The notes: generated by a model not told the origin, from the sequence alone. A DNA stretch of 64,000 nucleotides from Ideonella margarita (GCF_038066635.1 NZ_JBBUTI010000007.1:1-64000), one strand, 5' to 3'; numbered from the stretch's first letter, positions 24,617-36,155 are shown. Numbers and translations are program-made.

Positions 24617-25408
24617 TCAGAAGAAGAAGGAAACGCCGGCGGTGAAGGCGCGGTACTCGGCGCTTCGCTCGTCGGACAGGAAGACGCTGTGCAGGGTCCA
24701 GTCGGCCCGCAGCACGAATCGGTCGCTCAGGTGATAGCGCGCGCCCAGCATCACCTGGGCCATGTTGGCGTTGGTGACGCTGTTGTCGACCAGGCTCTTG
24801 TTCGGCACGTTCAGGAAGCGGCCCACGCCGATGCCGAAAAACGGCGACAGGCGCTGGTTGAACCAGGGCTCGCTCAACAGGTTCACCTGCCACAGGCTGG
24901 AGCCCGAGAACACGCCTTGCACCTGGCTGGCACTGGCTTCCAGCGACAGCGTGTCGGACATCCGGTAGCCGGCCCACAGGCGGATCACCGGCTCGCTCTT
25001 GAAGCGGCCGTAGGCGGCGCCCATCTCGACGCGGCGGCGCAGGTAGTCGTCGATCACCACGTCGCGGAAGGGCCGCGCGGCGCCGGCTTCGGCCAGCGTG
25101 GTGGACAGCTGTTCGCGGTGCACCCAGCCCAGTTGGCCGGTGGCAGCGCGCACCTTGTACCAGTCGGTGTGGCGGAGCTCGATGCTGACCCAGGCGTCAC
25201 GCTCGGCGACGAAAAACACCGGGTAGCCACGGCCCGGGCCGGTGTGCAGCTCCAGGTACGGGGCGGTAACGCGCACACGCGCCACCTTGGCCAGGCCGGG
25301 CTGGGCGTCGGTGTCTGCCGGGGCTTGGGTTTCGGTTGGGCTTTGCGCTTGTGCAAGCAGCGGCAGGCTCAGCACACCAGCCACCAGCACATTCGGAAGA
25401 CGTTTCAT
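24617..25408 (-). CDS. SH3-domain outer-membrane beta-barrel protein
   Basis: The 263-aa protein has a signal peptide (1-22, ending AQA), a bacterial SH3 domain (about 43-105; LELHTGPGRGYPVFFV, then WYKVRAATGQLGWVHREQL) and a beta-barrel (about 115-263) that ends GVSFFF like the neighbouring barrel. The SH3 part would bind peptidoglycan or a periplasmic partner, connecting the outer-membrane barrel to the scaffold. The two barrels probably arose by duplication. Confidence 0.83.
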   Translation of the reverse strand: MKRLPNVLVAGVLSLPLLAQAQSPTETQAPADTDAQPGLAKVARVRVTAPYLELHTGPGRGYPVFFVAERDAWVSIELRHTDWYKVRAATGQLGWVHREQLSTTLAEAGAARPFRDVVIDDYLRRRVEMGAAYGRFKSEPVIRLWAGYRMSDTLSLEASASQVQGVFSGSSLWQVNLLSEPWFNQRLSPFFGIGVGRFLNVPNKSLVDNSVTNANMAQVMLGARYHLSDRFVLRADWTLHSVFLSDERSAEYRAFTAGVSFFF

Positions 25409-25418
25409 GGGGATGTTC

Positions 25419-26048
25419 TCAAAGGCCTGTGTTGCAGGTGCCCGTCGCCGGATCGGCCGGCGTGAACAGGGCCCACGAGGCGTTGCTGAACTCGTCCTGG
25501 CCAGCGGGGGCCGGGTGCTCGATCCAGTAGCGCATCAGCCTGGCGGCCGGGTCCTGGTCACTCGCCAGGATGACGCCGCCGCCATGCAGCACGCCCTTCA
25601 CCAGTGGCTTGGTCAGCAGCCGGCTTTGCGCGGCGTCACCGGCCACCGACACACCCAGCGACGAGTAGTAGTTGCGGTACATCTCGGTGGCCCGCACCTT
25701 CTCTGCGGTGTTGGCGGCATCAGCCAGGTCCACCAGCGCGGCGTTCTCGATGATGCGCAGTGCACCGCCGGTGCCGTTGGCATTCGAGTGGCAGCCGCTG
25801 GCCGCACAGGTGTTGGTGCCCGTCGGCCCGGCCAGCGGCGTGACGAGCAGTGGCTGGATGCAGCGCTGGAAATACTCGAACGACAGCTTGGTGCCGCCAG
25901 TGCCCGCCGGGTTGGCCACGTCGGCCGGGTTGGCCAGCGGGTTGCCACCGCCGCCACAGGCCGTGAGCAGGGCGCAGGCGCCAAGCACCAGCATGCGGGC
26001 GGGCGACATCAGGTGCGCGCATCGGCGCGAAGGCTGCAGCAGGTTCAT
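25419..26048 (-). CDS. Lipoprotein with a CX4CH putative heme site
   Basis: The 209-aa protein has a lipoprotein signal (CALLTACGGGG; Cys31 lipidated) and a c-type-like motif C81-A-A-S-G-C86-H87, where four residues separate the cysteines instead of two. Its end (DPAARLMRYWIEH) resembles the C-terminal helices of cytochrome-like lipoproteins. The start overlaps the stop of the HzsA-like gene (ATGA). It probably works with that protein. Heme attachment to CX4CH is rare but known, so the motif is suggestive rather than proof. Confidence 0.72.
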   Translation of the reverse strand: MNLLQPSRRCAHLMSPARMLVLGACALLTACGGGGNPLANPADVANPAGTGGTKLSFEYFQRCIQPLLVTPLAGPTGTNTCAASGCHSNANGTGGALRIIENAALVDLADAANTAEKVRATEMYRNYYSSLGVSVAGDAAQSRLLTKPLVKGVLHGGGVILASDQDPAARLMRYWIEHPAPAGQDEFSNASWALFTPADPATGTCNTGL

Positions 26049-29000
26049 GGCGTGGAGGCGGCGCAGCCGCTGGCGATCCAGTTCAGGATCGTGGTGTAGG
26101 CGGCGCCGGTGGTGGGCAGCGGTGCCACCGTCTGGCGCGTGGCACCGGCCGGGTGCGGCACGGTGGACGGCTTGGTCAGCAGCGGGTTGCTCGCGGCCTT
26201 GCAGGTGTCGTTGATCATCGACAGCGTGACGTTGAAATCGCCCTCGGCGCTGCCGGTCAGCACGAAGCGGTTGTTGCGGAAATCGCCGCCCTTGTTGCTG
26301 CCCACCGCCATGTGGCAGTTGGTGGCGCAGGTGCTGCGCAGGATGGGCAGTACCTTGGCCTCGAAGCTGGCCTGGTCGAGCGTGGCGACGTTGCGCACGC
26401 CGGCATTCGCATCAAACGGGTCGTTGTAGTACTTGCCGCCCAGGTCCATCCATTCGGCCAGCAGGCGCTTTTCGGCGCTGTTGAGCATCAACGCGTGGTC
26501 AGGCGCGGTGGCCGGCGGGTTGGGGTGGGCCGTGCGTGACGCGCTGTCGGCCATCAGGCTCTGGCCCGAGAGAATCTCCATCAGCCGGCTCTTGCGCGCC
26601 ATGCCCACGGCGTCGCCTTCGCTGGCGCTGGCGTCGACCAGCGCCGCGTCGCGCACGATCTCGATGACGCCCTCGCGCACCCGGGTCCTGGGCAGGCCGG
26701 TGGCCGGGTCGATGACCGGGTCACCCAGCAGCAGTTCCTGGTACGACTGCAGGCGGCCGATGCCGGCCAGCGTGCCGCTCAGGTCGAGCTTGCTGGCGGC
26801 GTTGTGGCAGGTGGTGCAGGTGCGGCTGCCGCGGTCACGGCTCCAGAGCGGCTGGATGTGCTCGGGGTAATTGATGATGCCGTTCACCGGTGCCAGCGTG
26901 GCCAGGTCTTGCGCAGCGGTGGCATTGCCGGTGTAGCGCAGGCTGATGGCCGGACGCGCCGTGACGCCGGTCTGCGTGGTGTCGGCCCACACGTCGCGGT
27001 AGAGCAGGTCGGCGGTCAGCTTCAGCACGTCCGCATCCAGCCGGCTGCGGGTCGATGCCATGGTCTCGCCGCTCAGGTGGGCACTGGCCAGGGCGCGCGT
27101 CAGGCTGGCCGGCATCGTGTTGACGATGTTGCCGCTGTTGAGCGAGGCGCCGCGGCGCGGGCTGTGGCAGCCGTCGCAGGTGCGGCGCTCGCCCGGCCGG
27201 ACCTGGATCCAGTTGGTGTGCGTCTGGTAGGCGCGGCCCTGCTCGTCCACCACGGCCAGCGCGATGGGCACATCGGCGGGCACGACCAGCTTGAACGAGC
27301 CATCGGGCTCGATGGGTGCATAGCCCAGGATCTGCTGCGGCTCGAAGTCGGTTTCACCGATGGCGCGGCGCAGGCCCATGCTGCCCGAGGGCGGCGCCAC
27401 CGCCCGCAAGGCGCGCACGAAACGGGCGGGCGAGCAGCCGTAGGCGGGGTCGGCCGGGTCTTTCATGCGCAGCAGGTCGGCCACCTGGCTGCGGGTGTCC
27501 AGCGCGTCGGTGGGCGCGGTCTTGGCGATGGCGGTGGTGCAGCCGGCGCGCAGGTCGGCGGCGGTCAGCACGGCGTCGCCCATGCGGCCCAGGCCGTCGG
27601 TGTCGTACACGCTGCGCACTTCCAGCAGGCCCTGGTCCTTGGCGGCCAGGTCGGTGTCCACGTTCGCGGTCTGGATGATGTTGGGCTCGGTGCGCGGCAG
27701 CAGCGCGATCGGGTCGGTGAACATGAAGCCCGCAGGCGGCGTGGCCACGTTCAGCCAGGTCTGCTGCGCCGGGTCAAACATGTAGATGGCGTAGTGCGGG
27801 CGCACGTTGTCGAGCACGGTGTCGCCGGCCTGGTCTTCGAGCGTGCGCTCGTCGTCCGAGAGCAGGGCGATCTCGGCCTCGGTCAAGGTGGCGCAAGACA
27901 CCACATTGCCGGCCTTCGTCACCTCGCACGGCTTGTAGGCCACCAGCAGGCGGTTGCTGCCGTCCCACAGCGGGTAGGGCGTCGTCACACGGCCATAGCG
28001 CGAGAAGCCGCGGCTCATGTTGAGCTCCTGCCCGGTGATCTGCTGCTGCCCGCCGGTGGCTGGCACGGTGCTGTTGGCCGGTGTGTTCTGCTCCGAGTAG
28101 TTGGCTGCATCCACCAGCACCAGCGCGCCGCCCTCATGGGTGCGCGACAGCGGCATCAGGTCCGAGCTGAGGAAGCCCTTGTACTTGCCCGCCGGGTCCA
28201 TGTCGCGCGGGTTCAGGAAGCTGTTGCCCTCGCTGTGGGCGCCGTACAGCACGAACATGTCGGTGCCGTCGGGCTTCATGCGGAAGACCTTGAAGTGGTT
28301 GCGCCCGCCGACGTGGTCCCAGCGCGAGAACATCACGTCGCCATTCGGCCGGATCACCGGGTTGCGGTCATGGCTCTGGTTCGACGAGATCTGGGTGATC
28401 TCGGCGCCGTCGGCCGTCATCGTGTGCAGGTTCATCACCCGCTCGCGTTCGTACTCGTCGAGCGCGAAATAGCTGCGGCCCAGTGCCTGGGTGTGGCGGG
28501 TCTTGGTCTGGCGGTTCGAGGTGAAGACGAAGCCGCGCTTGCCGGGCAGGTAGACCGGGTCGACGTCGTCGTCGGTGGTGGAGCTGGTCAGGCGGCGAAA
28601 GGTGCCGCCCGTCAGCCCGCCGGTGCTCATGTCGTATTCCCAGATGTTCCAGCGTCCGGTGCAGGCGGCCACATCGCCGATCTTCGAGGTGTTGCTGGTG
28701 GGGCAGCGCATGGAGAACACCACCTTCTTGCCGTCGTACGACACCTCGGGGTCGGAGGCATCGCCTTCGCCCTGCGTGAAGCGCGCGGTGAGGTTGTGTT
28801 CGGTGGCGCTGGGTGATGATTTCTCGCGCAGCATCAGGTCGCCGCCGGCCGCGAAGTTGCCGCCGTCGGTCGGGTTCAGGTTGATGCTGTCGGCGCGCTT
28901 CACATAGACGATGGGCACGTCGCCGGCCACCACCAGGGTGCTGTCTTCGCCCTTGCCGCCCCCGGAGCAGGCCACAAGGCCCGCCACCAGGCCCATCAGC

Positions 29001-29074
29001 GTGACGGCGGCAACGCCGCGGGTGGTGGGCAGGCGGCAGGGGAGCAGGTGTTTCATGGTGCGTGCCTGTGTCAT
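26045..29074 (-). CDS. HzsA-like lipoprotein: beta-propeller with three c-type heme motifs
   Basis: The 1009-aa protein has a lipobox (GLVACSGGG; Cys36), a TolB/WD40-like propeller in the N-terminal half with repeated DP(E/V)-type blades (ASDPEVSYDGKKVVFSM, DVDPVYLPGKRGFVFTS, DRNPVIRPNGDVMFSRW), then heme motifs C633DGCH637, C753TTCH757 and C916ATNCH921. The last has three residues between the cysteines. This order matches proteins related to the alpha subunit of hydrazine synthase, most of which have unknown function outside anammox bacteria. ATG 29074 is chosen although no good ribosome-binding site is seen; ATG 29056 is the alternative. It lies 7 nt after apbE. Confidence 0.83.
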   Translation of the reverse strand: MTQARTMKHLLPCRLPTTRGVAAVTLMGLVAGLVACSGGGKGEDSTLVVAGDVPIVYVKRADSINLNPTDGGNFAAGGDLMLREKSSPSATEHNLTARFTQGEGDASDPEVSYDGKKVVFSMRCPTSNTSKIGDVAACTGRWNIWEYDMSTGGLTGGTFRRLTSSTTDDDVDPVYLPGKRGFVFTSNRQTKTRHTQALGRSYFALDEYERERVMNLHTMTADGAEITQISSNQSHDRNPVIRPNGDVMFSRWDHVGGRNHFKVFRMKPDGTDMFVLYGAHSEGNSFLNPRDMDPAGKYKGFLSSDLMPLSRTHEGGALVLVDAANYSEQNTPANSTVPATGGQQQITGQELNMSRGFSRYGRVTTPYPLWDGSNRLLVAYKPCEVTKAGNVVSCATLTEAEIALLSDDERTLEDQAGDTVLDNVRPHYAIYMFDPAQQTWLNVATPPAGFMFTDPIALLPRTEPNIIQTANVDTDLAAKDQGLLEVRSVYDTDGLGRMGDAVLTAADLRAGCTTAIAKTAPTDALDTRSQVADLLRMKDPADPAYGCSPARFVRALRAVAPPSGSMGLRRAIGETDFEPQQILGYAPIEPDGSFKLVVPADVPIALAVVDEQGRAYQTHTNWIQVRPGERRTCDGCHSPRRGASLNSGNIVNTMPASLTRALASAHLSGETMASTRSRLDADVLKLTADLLYRDVWADTTQTGVTARPAISLRYTGNATAAQDLATLAPVNGIINYPEHIQPLWSRDRGSRTCTTCHNAASKLDLSGTLAGIGRLQSYQELLLGDPVIDPATGLPRTRVREGVIEIVRDAALVDASASEGDAVGMARKSRLMEILSGQSLMADSASRTAHPNPPATAPDHALMLNSAEKRLLAEWMDLGGKYYNDPFDANAGVRNVATLDQASFEAKVLPILRSTCATNCHMAVGSNKGGDFRNNRFVLTGSAEGDFNVTLSMINDTCKAASNPLLTKPSTVPHPAGATRQTVAPLPTTGAAYTTILNWIASGCAASTP

Positions 29075-29081
29075 CAAGGGG

Positions 29082-30101
29082 TCAAGCGAGGGCCTGTTGC
29101 AGGCCGGCAGAAAAATGCAGCGCGCCGTCGGCGTCCACCACCACGGCGTCCAGCCCTGGCAGGGAGTCGATCAGTGCAAGGCCGCGACGCCGGCCCATCA
29201 CGAACACGGTCTTGGACAGCGCCTCGCAGCTCAGGCCGTCGTCGCCCAGCACGGTGACGCTGCGCACGTCGCGCGGCGATTGGCCGGTGCGCGGGTCCAG
29301 CAGGTGGTGGTGGCGCAGGCCACCACGCTCGAAGAAGCGCTCGTAGTCGCCCGAGGTCGACACGGCGGTGTCTTGCAACGGCAGCACGGCCACAGCCTCG
29401 CCGGCCTGGCGCGGGTCGCGGATGGCTACGGTCCAGGGGCGGCCGCGGCGGTCGCCCAGCACATGGCTGTCGCCACCGGCCGCCACCATGGCGTGATGGA
29501 TGCCGCGCTGGCGCAGCAGCGCCACGGCGTTGTCCACGGCGTGGCCCTTGGCAAAGCCGCCGAGGTCGATGCGCATGCCGGGTCGGCCGAAACGCAGGGT
29601 GCCGGCCTGGCGGTCCAGCTCCAGCAAGCGCCAGTCGACGCAGGCCAGGGCGTTGGTGAGCGTGGCGGCATCAGGGGCGGTGCCGGCGCGGTAGTCGTAA
29701 TGCTGGCCGACGGCCGCATAGGTGATGTCGAACGCGCCGTCCGACAGGGCCGACAGATCGAGTGCGCGGCCCAGCAGACGGGTCATCTCTTCGCTGAGGG
29801 CCACCGGGTGGTGGGCGGCCTCGCGGTTGATGCGTGTCAGCTCGGAGTTCGCCAGGTGCGGGCTGAAGGTGTCATTGATGCGCTGCATCTCGGCCATCAC
29901 GGCGTCCAGTGCGGCGGTGGCTTCTGCGGCATCAGCGGCCCACAGCTCGGCGCTCACAGCCGTGCCCATGGTGCTCAACTGTGCGCTGAACCAGCCGGGC
30001 TTCGTCACCACTTGTTGCAGTTTGGCGCCGGCAGGCCGGCCCGCCCAGCGCTGGAGCAGGCGGGTGGTGCGGTCAGGCAGCAGCGCATCGAGCAAGCTCA
30101 T
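29082..30101 (-). CDS. apbE: FAD:protein FMN transferase (ApbE family)
   Basis: The 339-aa enzyme would transfer FMN from FAD to a Thr or Ser of an exported protein. Recognisable features are SAQLSTMGTAVSAELW, the substrate-binding RIDLGGFAKGHAVD, AAGGDSHVLG, and the metal and catalytic C-terminal HHLLDPRTGQSP. A signal peptide is not obvious. ATG 30101 has GGAG at suitable spacing; the frame is open 58 codons upstream. It is the first gene of the cluster. I found no typical flavinylation sequence (S/T-G-A-T type) in the neighbours, so its substrate is unclear. Confidence 0.88.
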   Translation of the reverse strand: MSLLDALLPDRTTRLLQRWAGRPAGAKLQQVVTKPGWFSAQLSTMGTAVSAELWAADAAEATAALDAVMAEMQRINDTFSPHLANSELTRINREAAHHPVALSEEMTRLLGRALDLSALSDGAFDITYAAVGQHYDYRAGTAPDAATLTNALACVDWRLLELDRQAGTLRFGRPGMRIDLGGFAKGHAVDNAVALLRQRGIHHAMVAAGGDSHVLGDRRGRPWTVAIRDPRQAGEAVAVLPLQDTAVSTSGDYERFFERGGLRHHHLLDPRTGQSPRDVRSVTVLGDDGLSCEALSKTVFVMGRRRGLALIDSLPGLDAVVVDADGALHFSAGLQQALA

Positions 30102-30355
30102 GCGGTGCTCCGGGCAGGCAGCGGTGAGAGGGTGGCGTCGCGCATCGGCTGGGGGTTGAGACTGCGGCCCCGCCGTGCCGGATTGCTCTGGCGGTGCGGG
30201 CTTGATCGGGCGGAAGCGGCGCGACTGTATCGCGGGGGTTCCGTGCCAAAGGTAACGAGCGGTACGACGTTGCAACCGTGCGAATCAGTGGTTTGTCACG
30301 AGGCTGTCGCACGCCTGAGAGGGGTGGCCGTGCGGGCAGACCCGGGCGCGACTTC

Positions 30356-30361
30356 TATAAT
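30356..30361 (+). promoter_or_regulatory. Probable -10 element of the alaS promoter
   Basis: A perfect TATAAT lies 81 nt before the alaS start; the -35 region is weak. The leader that would follow has a GACTTTTCAGTCGAAAGTC hairpin just before the start codon and a second TCGAAAGT copy at 30361. Nothing else is recognised between apbE and alaS (30102-30442), which must also hold the promoter of the minus-strand cluster. Confidence 0.55.
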
Positions 30362-30442
30362 CGAAAGTTCCCTTCAACCTCGCAGCTGACAGCGGCGGCC
30401 TGATGCCCCTGCCAGCTCCGACTTTTCAGTCGAAAGTCCCGG

Positions 30443-33070
<2,628 letters not shown>

Positions 33071-33129
33071 GTGGCTTGAACACGGCCGGCGGTTTGAAAC
33101 CGCCCAGGCTCGCCTGAGCCCGTTTGATC

Positions 33130-33165
33130 AAGGCGCCCGGAACATCTGTCCGGGCGCCTTTTTTC
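33130..33165 (+). terminator. Intrinsic terminator after alaS
   Basis: AAGGCGCCCGG (33130-33140), a 9-nt loop and CCGGGCGCCTT (33150-33160) form an 11-bp stem followed by T residues. It also lies just past the stop of convergent cydB. Confidence 0.9.
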
Positions 33166-33174
33166 ATGCCCGTA

Positions 33175-34197
33175 TCAGCCGTACGACAGCGCGGTGGCCT
33201 TGCCCCGGAACACCCGGTAGGCGAACACCGAGTAGCCGATGATGGCCGGCAGTGTAATGCTCACGCCCACCAGGATCACCGAGAGGGATTCCCGTGCGCT
33301 GGCGGCTTGCCACAGCGTGAGCTTGTCCATCACCACATACGGGAACAGGCTGTAGGCCAGGCCGATGGCGCCCATGATGAAGACCAGCACCACCGCGCCA
33401 AACGGGGCGGCGCACAGCTTGCCGCGCACGCGGTGCGAGTTGAGCAGGCCGCGCGTCACGCCCAGGGCCAGCAGGGTGAACAAGGGAATGGGCAGCAGGG
33501 CGATGAACTCCGGCAGTGCAAACCAGCGGGCCCGCACCGTGGCACTGACGAGGGGCGTGGCGATGGAGATCAGCCCCATGCCCACCACCACCGGGCCCCA
33601 GGCCCGCTTGGCCCAGTGGATGGCCCGCTCCTGCAGTGCGCCTTCGGTCTTCATCACCAGCCAGCAGGCACCCAGCAGCACATAGGCCGCCGGCAGGGCC
33701 AGCGCAATCAGCGCCGCAAAGCCCTGGGCCAGCCCGCCTTCTGCAAAGCCGGTGATGTAGCGGCCCAGCATCCAGCCTTGCGAGGCCGCGGCCAGGCCTG
33801 AGCCGGCGATGAACGCCTGGTTCCACAGGCCCTGGTGGGCCACGCGCGCCTTCACCCGGAAGTCGAAGGCCACGCCGCGCAGCGTCAGGCCCAGCAGCAT
33901 CACGGCCACCGGCAGATACAGGGCTGACAGCACCAGCCCATGCGCCTTCGGGAAGGCGATCAGCAAGATGCCCACGCCCAGCACCAGCCAGGTTTCGTTG
34001 GCGTCCCAGAACGGGCCGATGGAGGCCACCATGGTGTCGCGCTCGGCCGCATTGGCCCTGGACATCAACAGGCCCACGCCGAGGTCATAGCCATCCAGCA
34101 CCACGTAGGTCAGCATGGCCAGGCCCATCAGGGCCATGAAGACGATGGGCATCCAGTCGTTCAGCGGCCAGGCGCTGGTCATCAGGTCGGGGCTCAT
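33175..34197 (-). CDS. cydB: Cytochrome bd-type quinol oxidase subunit II
   Basis: The 340-aa membrane protein has eight to nine TM helices and the CydB N-terminal signature (MLTYVVLDGYDLGVGLL, FWDANETWLVLG). With CydA it forms the bd oxidase that reduces oxygen to water with electrons from quinol. Its start overlaps the cydA stop by 4 nt. No small CydX-type gene was recognised downstream; convergent alaS and its terminator follow. Confidence 0.93.
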   Translation of the reverse strand: MSPDLMTSAWPLNDWMPIVFMALMGLAMLTYVVLDGYDLGVGLLMSRANAAERDTMVASIGPFWDANETWLVLGVGILLIAFPKAHGLVLSALYLPVAVMLLGLTLRGVAFDFRVKARVAHQGLWNQAFIAGSGLAAASQGWMLGRYITGFAEGGLAQGFAALIALALPAAYVLLGACWLVMKTEGALQERAIHWAKRAWGPVVVGMGLISIATPLVSATVRARWFALPEFIALLPIPLFTLLALGVTRGLLNSHRVRGKLCAAPFGAVVLVFIMGAIGLAYSLFPYVVMDKLTLWQAASARESLSVILVGVSITLPAIIGYSVFAYRVFRGKATALSYG

Positions 34198-35558
34198 GCC
34201 GCGGCTCCGTTGGCTTGGGTGGCCTTGCCCGATGACGGGCTCACCGGCCCGGCGATCAAGGGCTTCTCGCTCATGTAGCGCAGCACACGCACATAGGCCA
34301 CGATCAGGCCGGCGTACAGCAGCAGGTAGCCGGTGAGTGTCCAGGCGATGTGCGCGGCGGGCGTGGTCGACACCACATCGGCCGTGCGCAGCAGGCCGTA
34401 GACGATGAAGGGCTGGCGGCCGATCTCGGTGACGTACCAGCCGGCCAGCGTGGCCACCCAGCCCGAGAACGTCATCCAGCGCACGGCCTGCAAGGACCAG
34501 CGCGGCAGACGCTCAGGCTGCCACTGGGCGCGGCGCAGCAGCCACAGGCCGGCCCAGCTCACCATCAGCATCGCCATGCCGGTGCCCACCATCACGCGGA
34601 AGCCCCAGAACAGCGGCGCCACCGGCGGATGCATGCCCTCGAACTCATTCAGGCCGCGGATCTCGCCGTTCGGGTCGTGCGTCAGGATGAGGGACGCGAC
34701 CTTCGGGATCTCGATGGCCGCATGGGTGGTGCGGGCAGCTTCATCGGGCCAGCCGAACAGCACCAGCGGCGCACCACGCTCGGTGTGCCACACGCCTTCG
34801 ATGGCGGCGATCTTCTGCGGCTGGTGCTCCAGCGTGTTCAGGCCGTGGGCATCGCCCACCAGGATCTGCAGCGGCATCAGCACCGCGGCCACCGTCAGCG
34901 AGGCGCGCAGCACCAGCGGCGCGGCCGGGCTGGCCGTGCCTTGCAGCACCCGCAGCGCGGTGGCGCCGGCCAGCAGGAAGCTGGCGGTCAGGCCCGAGGC
35001 CAGCAGCACATGGCTCAGGCGGTAAGGCAGTGAGGGGTTGAACACCACCTCGCGCCAGCTGGCCACATGGAACTCGCCGTTCACCAGCGTGTAGCCGGCG
35101 GGCGTCTGCATCCACGAGTTGAGGCTGAGGATCCAGAACGCGCTCATCGTGGTGCCAAACGCCACCAGGAAGGTGGCCCACAGGTGCACGCGCTCCGAGA
35201 CCCGGTCGTGGCCGAACAGCATCACGCCCAGGAAGGTGGCTTCCAGGAAGAACGCGGTCAGCACCTCGTAGCCCAGCAGCGGCCCGGCGATGTTGCCGAC
35301 CTTCTCCATGAAGCCCGGCCAGTTGGTGCCGAACTGGAAGCTCATCGTGATGCCGCTGACGACGCCGAGCGCGAACGTCAGCGCGAAGATCTTGGTCCAG
35401 TAGCGCCAGGCCAGCAGCCAGCGCTCATCACGCGTGCGCACCCAGCGCCAGCGGAAAAACAGCAGCCACCAACCGAGCGCGATGGTGATGGTCGGGAAGA
35501 GGATGTGGAAGGAAATGTTGGCGGCAAATTGCAGCCGCGACAGCAGAAGGGCGTCCAT
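34194..35558 (-). CDS. cydA: Cytochrome bd-type quinol oxidase subunit I (short Q-loop, CioA-like)
   Basis: The 454-aa protein carries the N-terminal heme-binding helix (LQFAANISFHILFPT), EVLTAFFLEATFLGVML, NSWMQTPAGY and GWYVTEIGRQPF signatures. The quinol-binding Q-loop is short, which places it in the CioA (cyanide-insensitive) group rather than the long-loop E. coli CydA. It lies 3 nt after the GbsR-type regulator gene, so oxidase expression and regulator are in one transcript. Confidence 0.93.
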   Translation of the reverse strand: MDALLLSRLQFAANISFHILFPTITIALGWWLLFFRWRWVRTRDERWLLAWRYWTKIFALTFALGVVSGITMSFQFGTNWPGFMEKVGNIAGPLLGYEVLTAFFLEATFLGVMLFGHDRVSERVHLWATFLVAFGTTMSAFWILSLNSWMQTPAGYTLVNGEFHVASWREVVFNPSLPYRLSHVLLASGLTASFLLAGATALRVLQGTASPAAPLVLRASLTVAAVLMPLQILVGDAHGLNTLEHQPQKIAAIEGVWHTERGAPLVLFGWPDEAARTTHAAIEIPKVASLILTHDPNGEIRGLNEFEGMHPPVAPLFWGFRVMVGTGMAMLMVSWAGLWLLRRAQWQPERLPRWSLQAVRWMTFSGWVATLAGWYVTEIGRQPFIVYGLLRTADVVSTTPAAHIAWTLTGYLLLYAGLIVAYVRVLRYMSEKPLIAGPVSPSSGKATQANGAAA

Positions 35559-35561
35559 GAT

Positions 35562-36119
35562 TCAACTCTCCTGGCCCGGCAGCTTGAGCTTGCCGGTGAA
35601 CTCGAGCAGGCGCCCCACCTTGGCGCCCATCTTCATCAGCTTGGACAGCGTCTGCACGTCCATCTGATTCACTTCGTCGAACCACTCGGTGAGCATTTCG
35701 ATGAGGTCGTGCATCTCGCGCATCTGCGCCTGCGCATGCAGGTCGTCGTCGTTGGTGGCGGGCTGCAGCAGGGCGTCACGCAACATGCTCAGCGTGGGCT
35801 CGATCTCGCGGCGGCGGCGCTCCTCGGCCAGCCGGCGGAAGGTGTCCCAGGCATCGCCGGCGGGCTCGAAGTACTCGCGCCGGTCGCCCGTCTGGTGGCG
35901 CAGGCGCACCAGCCGCCAGGCCTGCAGCTCTTTCAGCCCCATGCTGATGTTCGAGCGCGAGAAGCCCAGGGTTTCGGCCATGTCGTCGGCGTGGATCGGT
36001 CGGGCCGAGATGTAGATCAGCGCGTAGATCTGGCCGACCGTGCGGTTTATGCCCCAGCGGCTGCCCATCTCACCGAAGTGGGTCACGAAGCTGTGCGAAA
36101 GCGGGCTGAGTGCGGTCAT
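35562..36119 (-). CDS. GbsR/MarR-type transcriptional regulator of the cyd operon
   Basis: The 185-aa protein has a MarR-like winged helix (about 20-90; GQIYALIYISARPIHADDMA, then SRSNISMGLKELQAWRLV) and a helical C-terminal dimerisation region, as in GbsR-type regulators. It heads the operon with cydAB. A perfect 34-bp palindrome 36 bp upstream of the start is the obvious operator, implying autoregulation and control of bd oxidase. The signal is not evident; no redox-sensing cysteines are present. Confidence 0.88.
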   Translation of the reverse strand: MTALSPLSHSFVTHFGEMGSRWGINRTVGQIYALIYISARPIHADDMAETLGFSRSNISMGLKELQAWRLVRLRHQTGDRREYFEPAGDAWDTFRRLAEERRRREIEPTLSMLRDALLQPATNDDDLHAQAQMREMHDLIEMLTEWFDEVNQMDVQTLSKLMKMGAKVGRLLEFTGKLKLPGQES

Positions 36120-36155
36120 GGCGATTCGGGTTTTCCTTGATGTGTCGCAATCATA

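Noticed and set aside
26804..28816. 670-codon plus-strand frame inside the HzsA-like gene
   Set aside because: The minus-strand protein has a lipobox, propeller blades and heme motifs; the plus frame has none.
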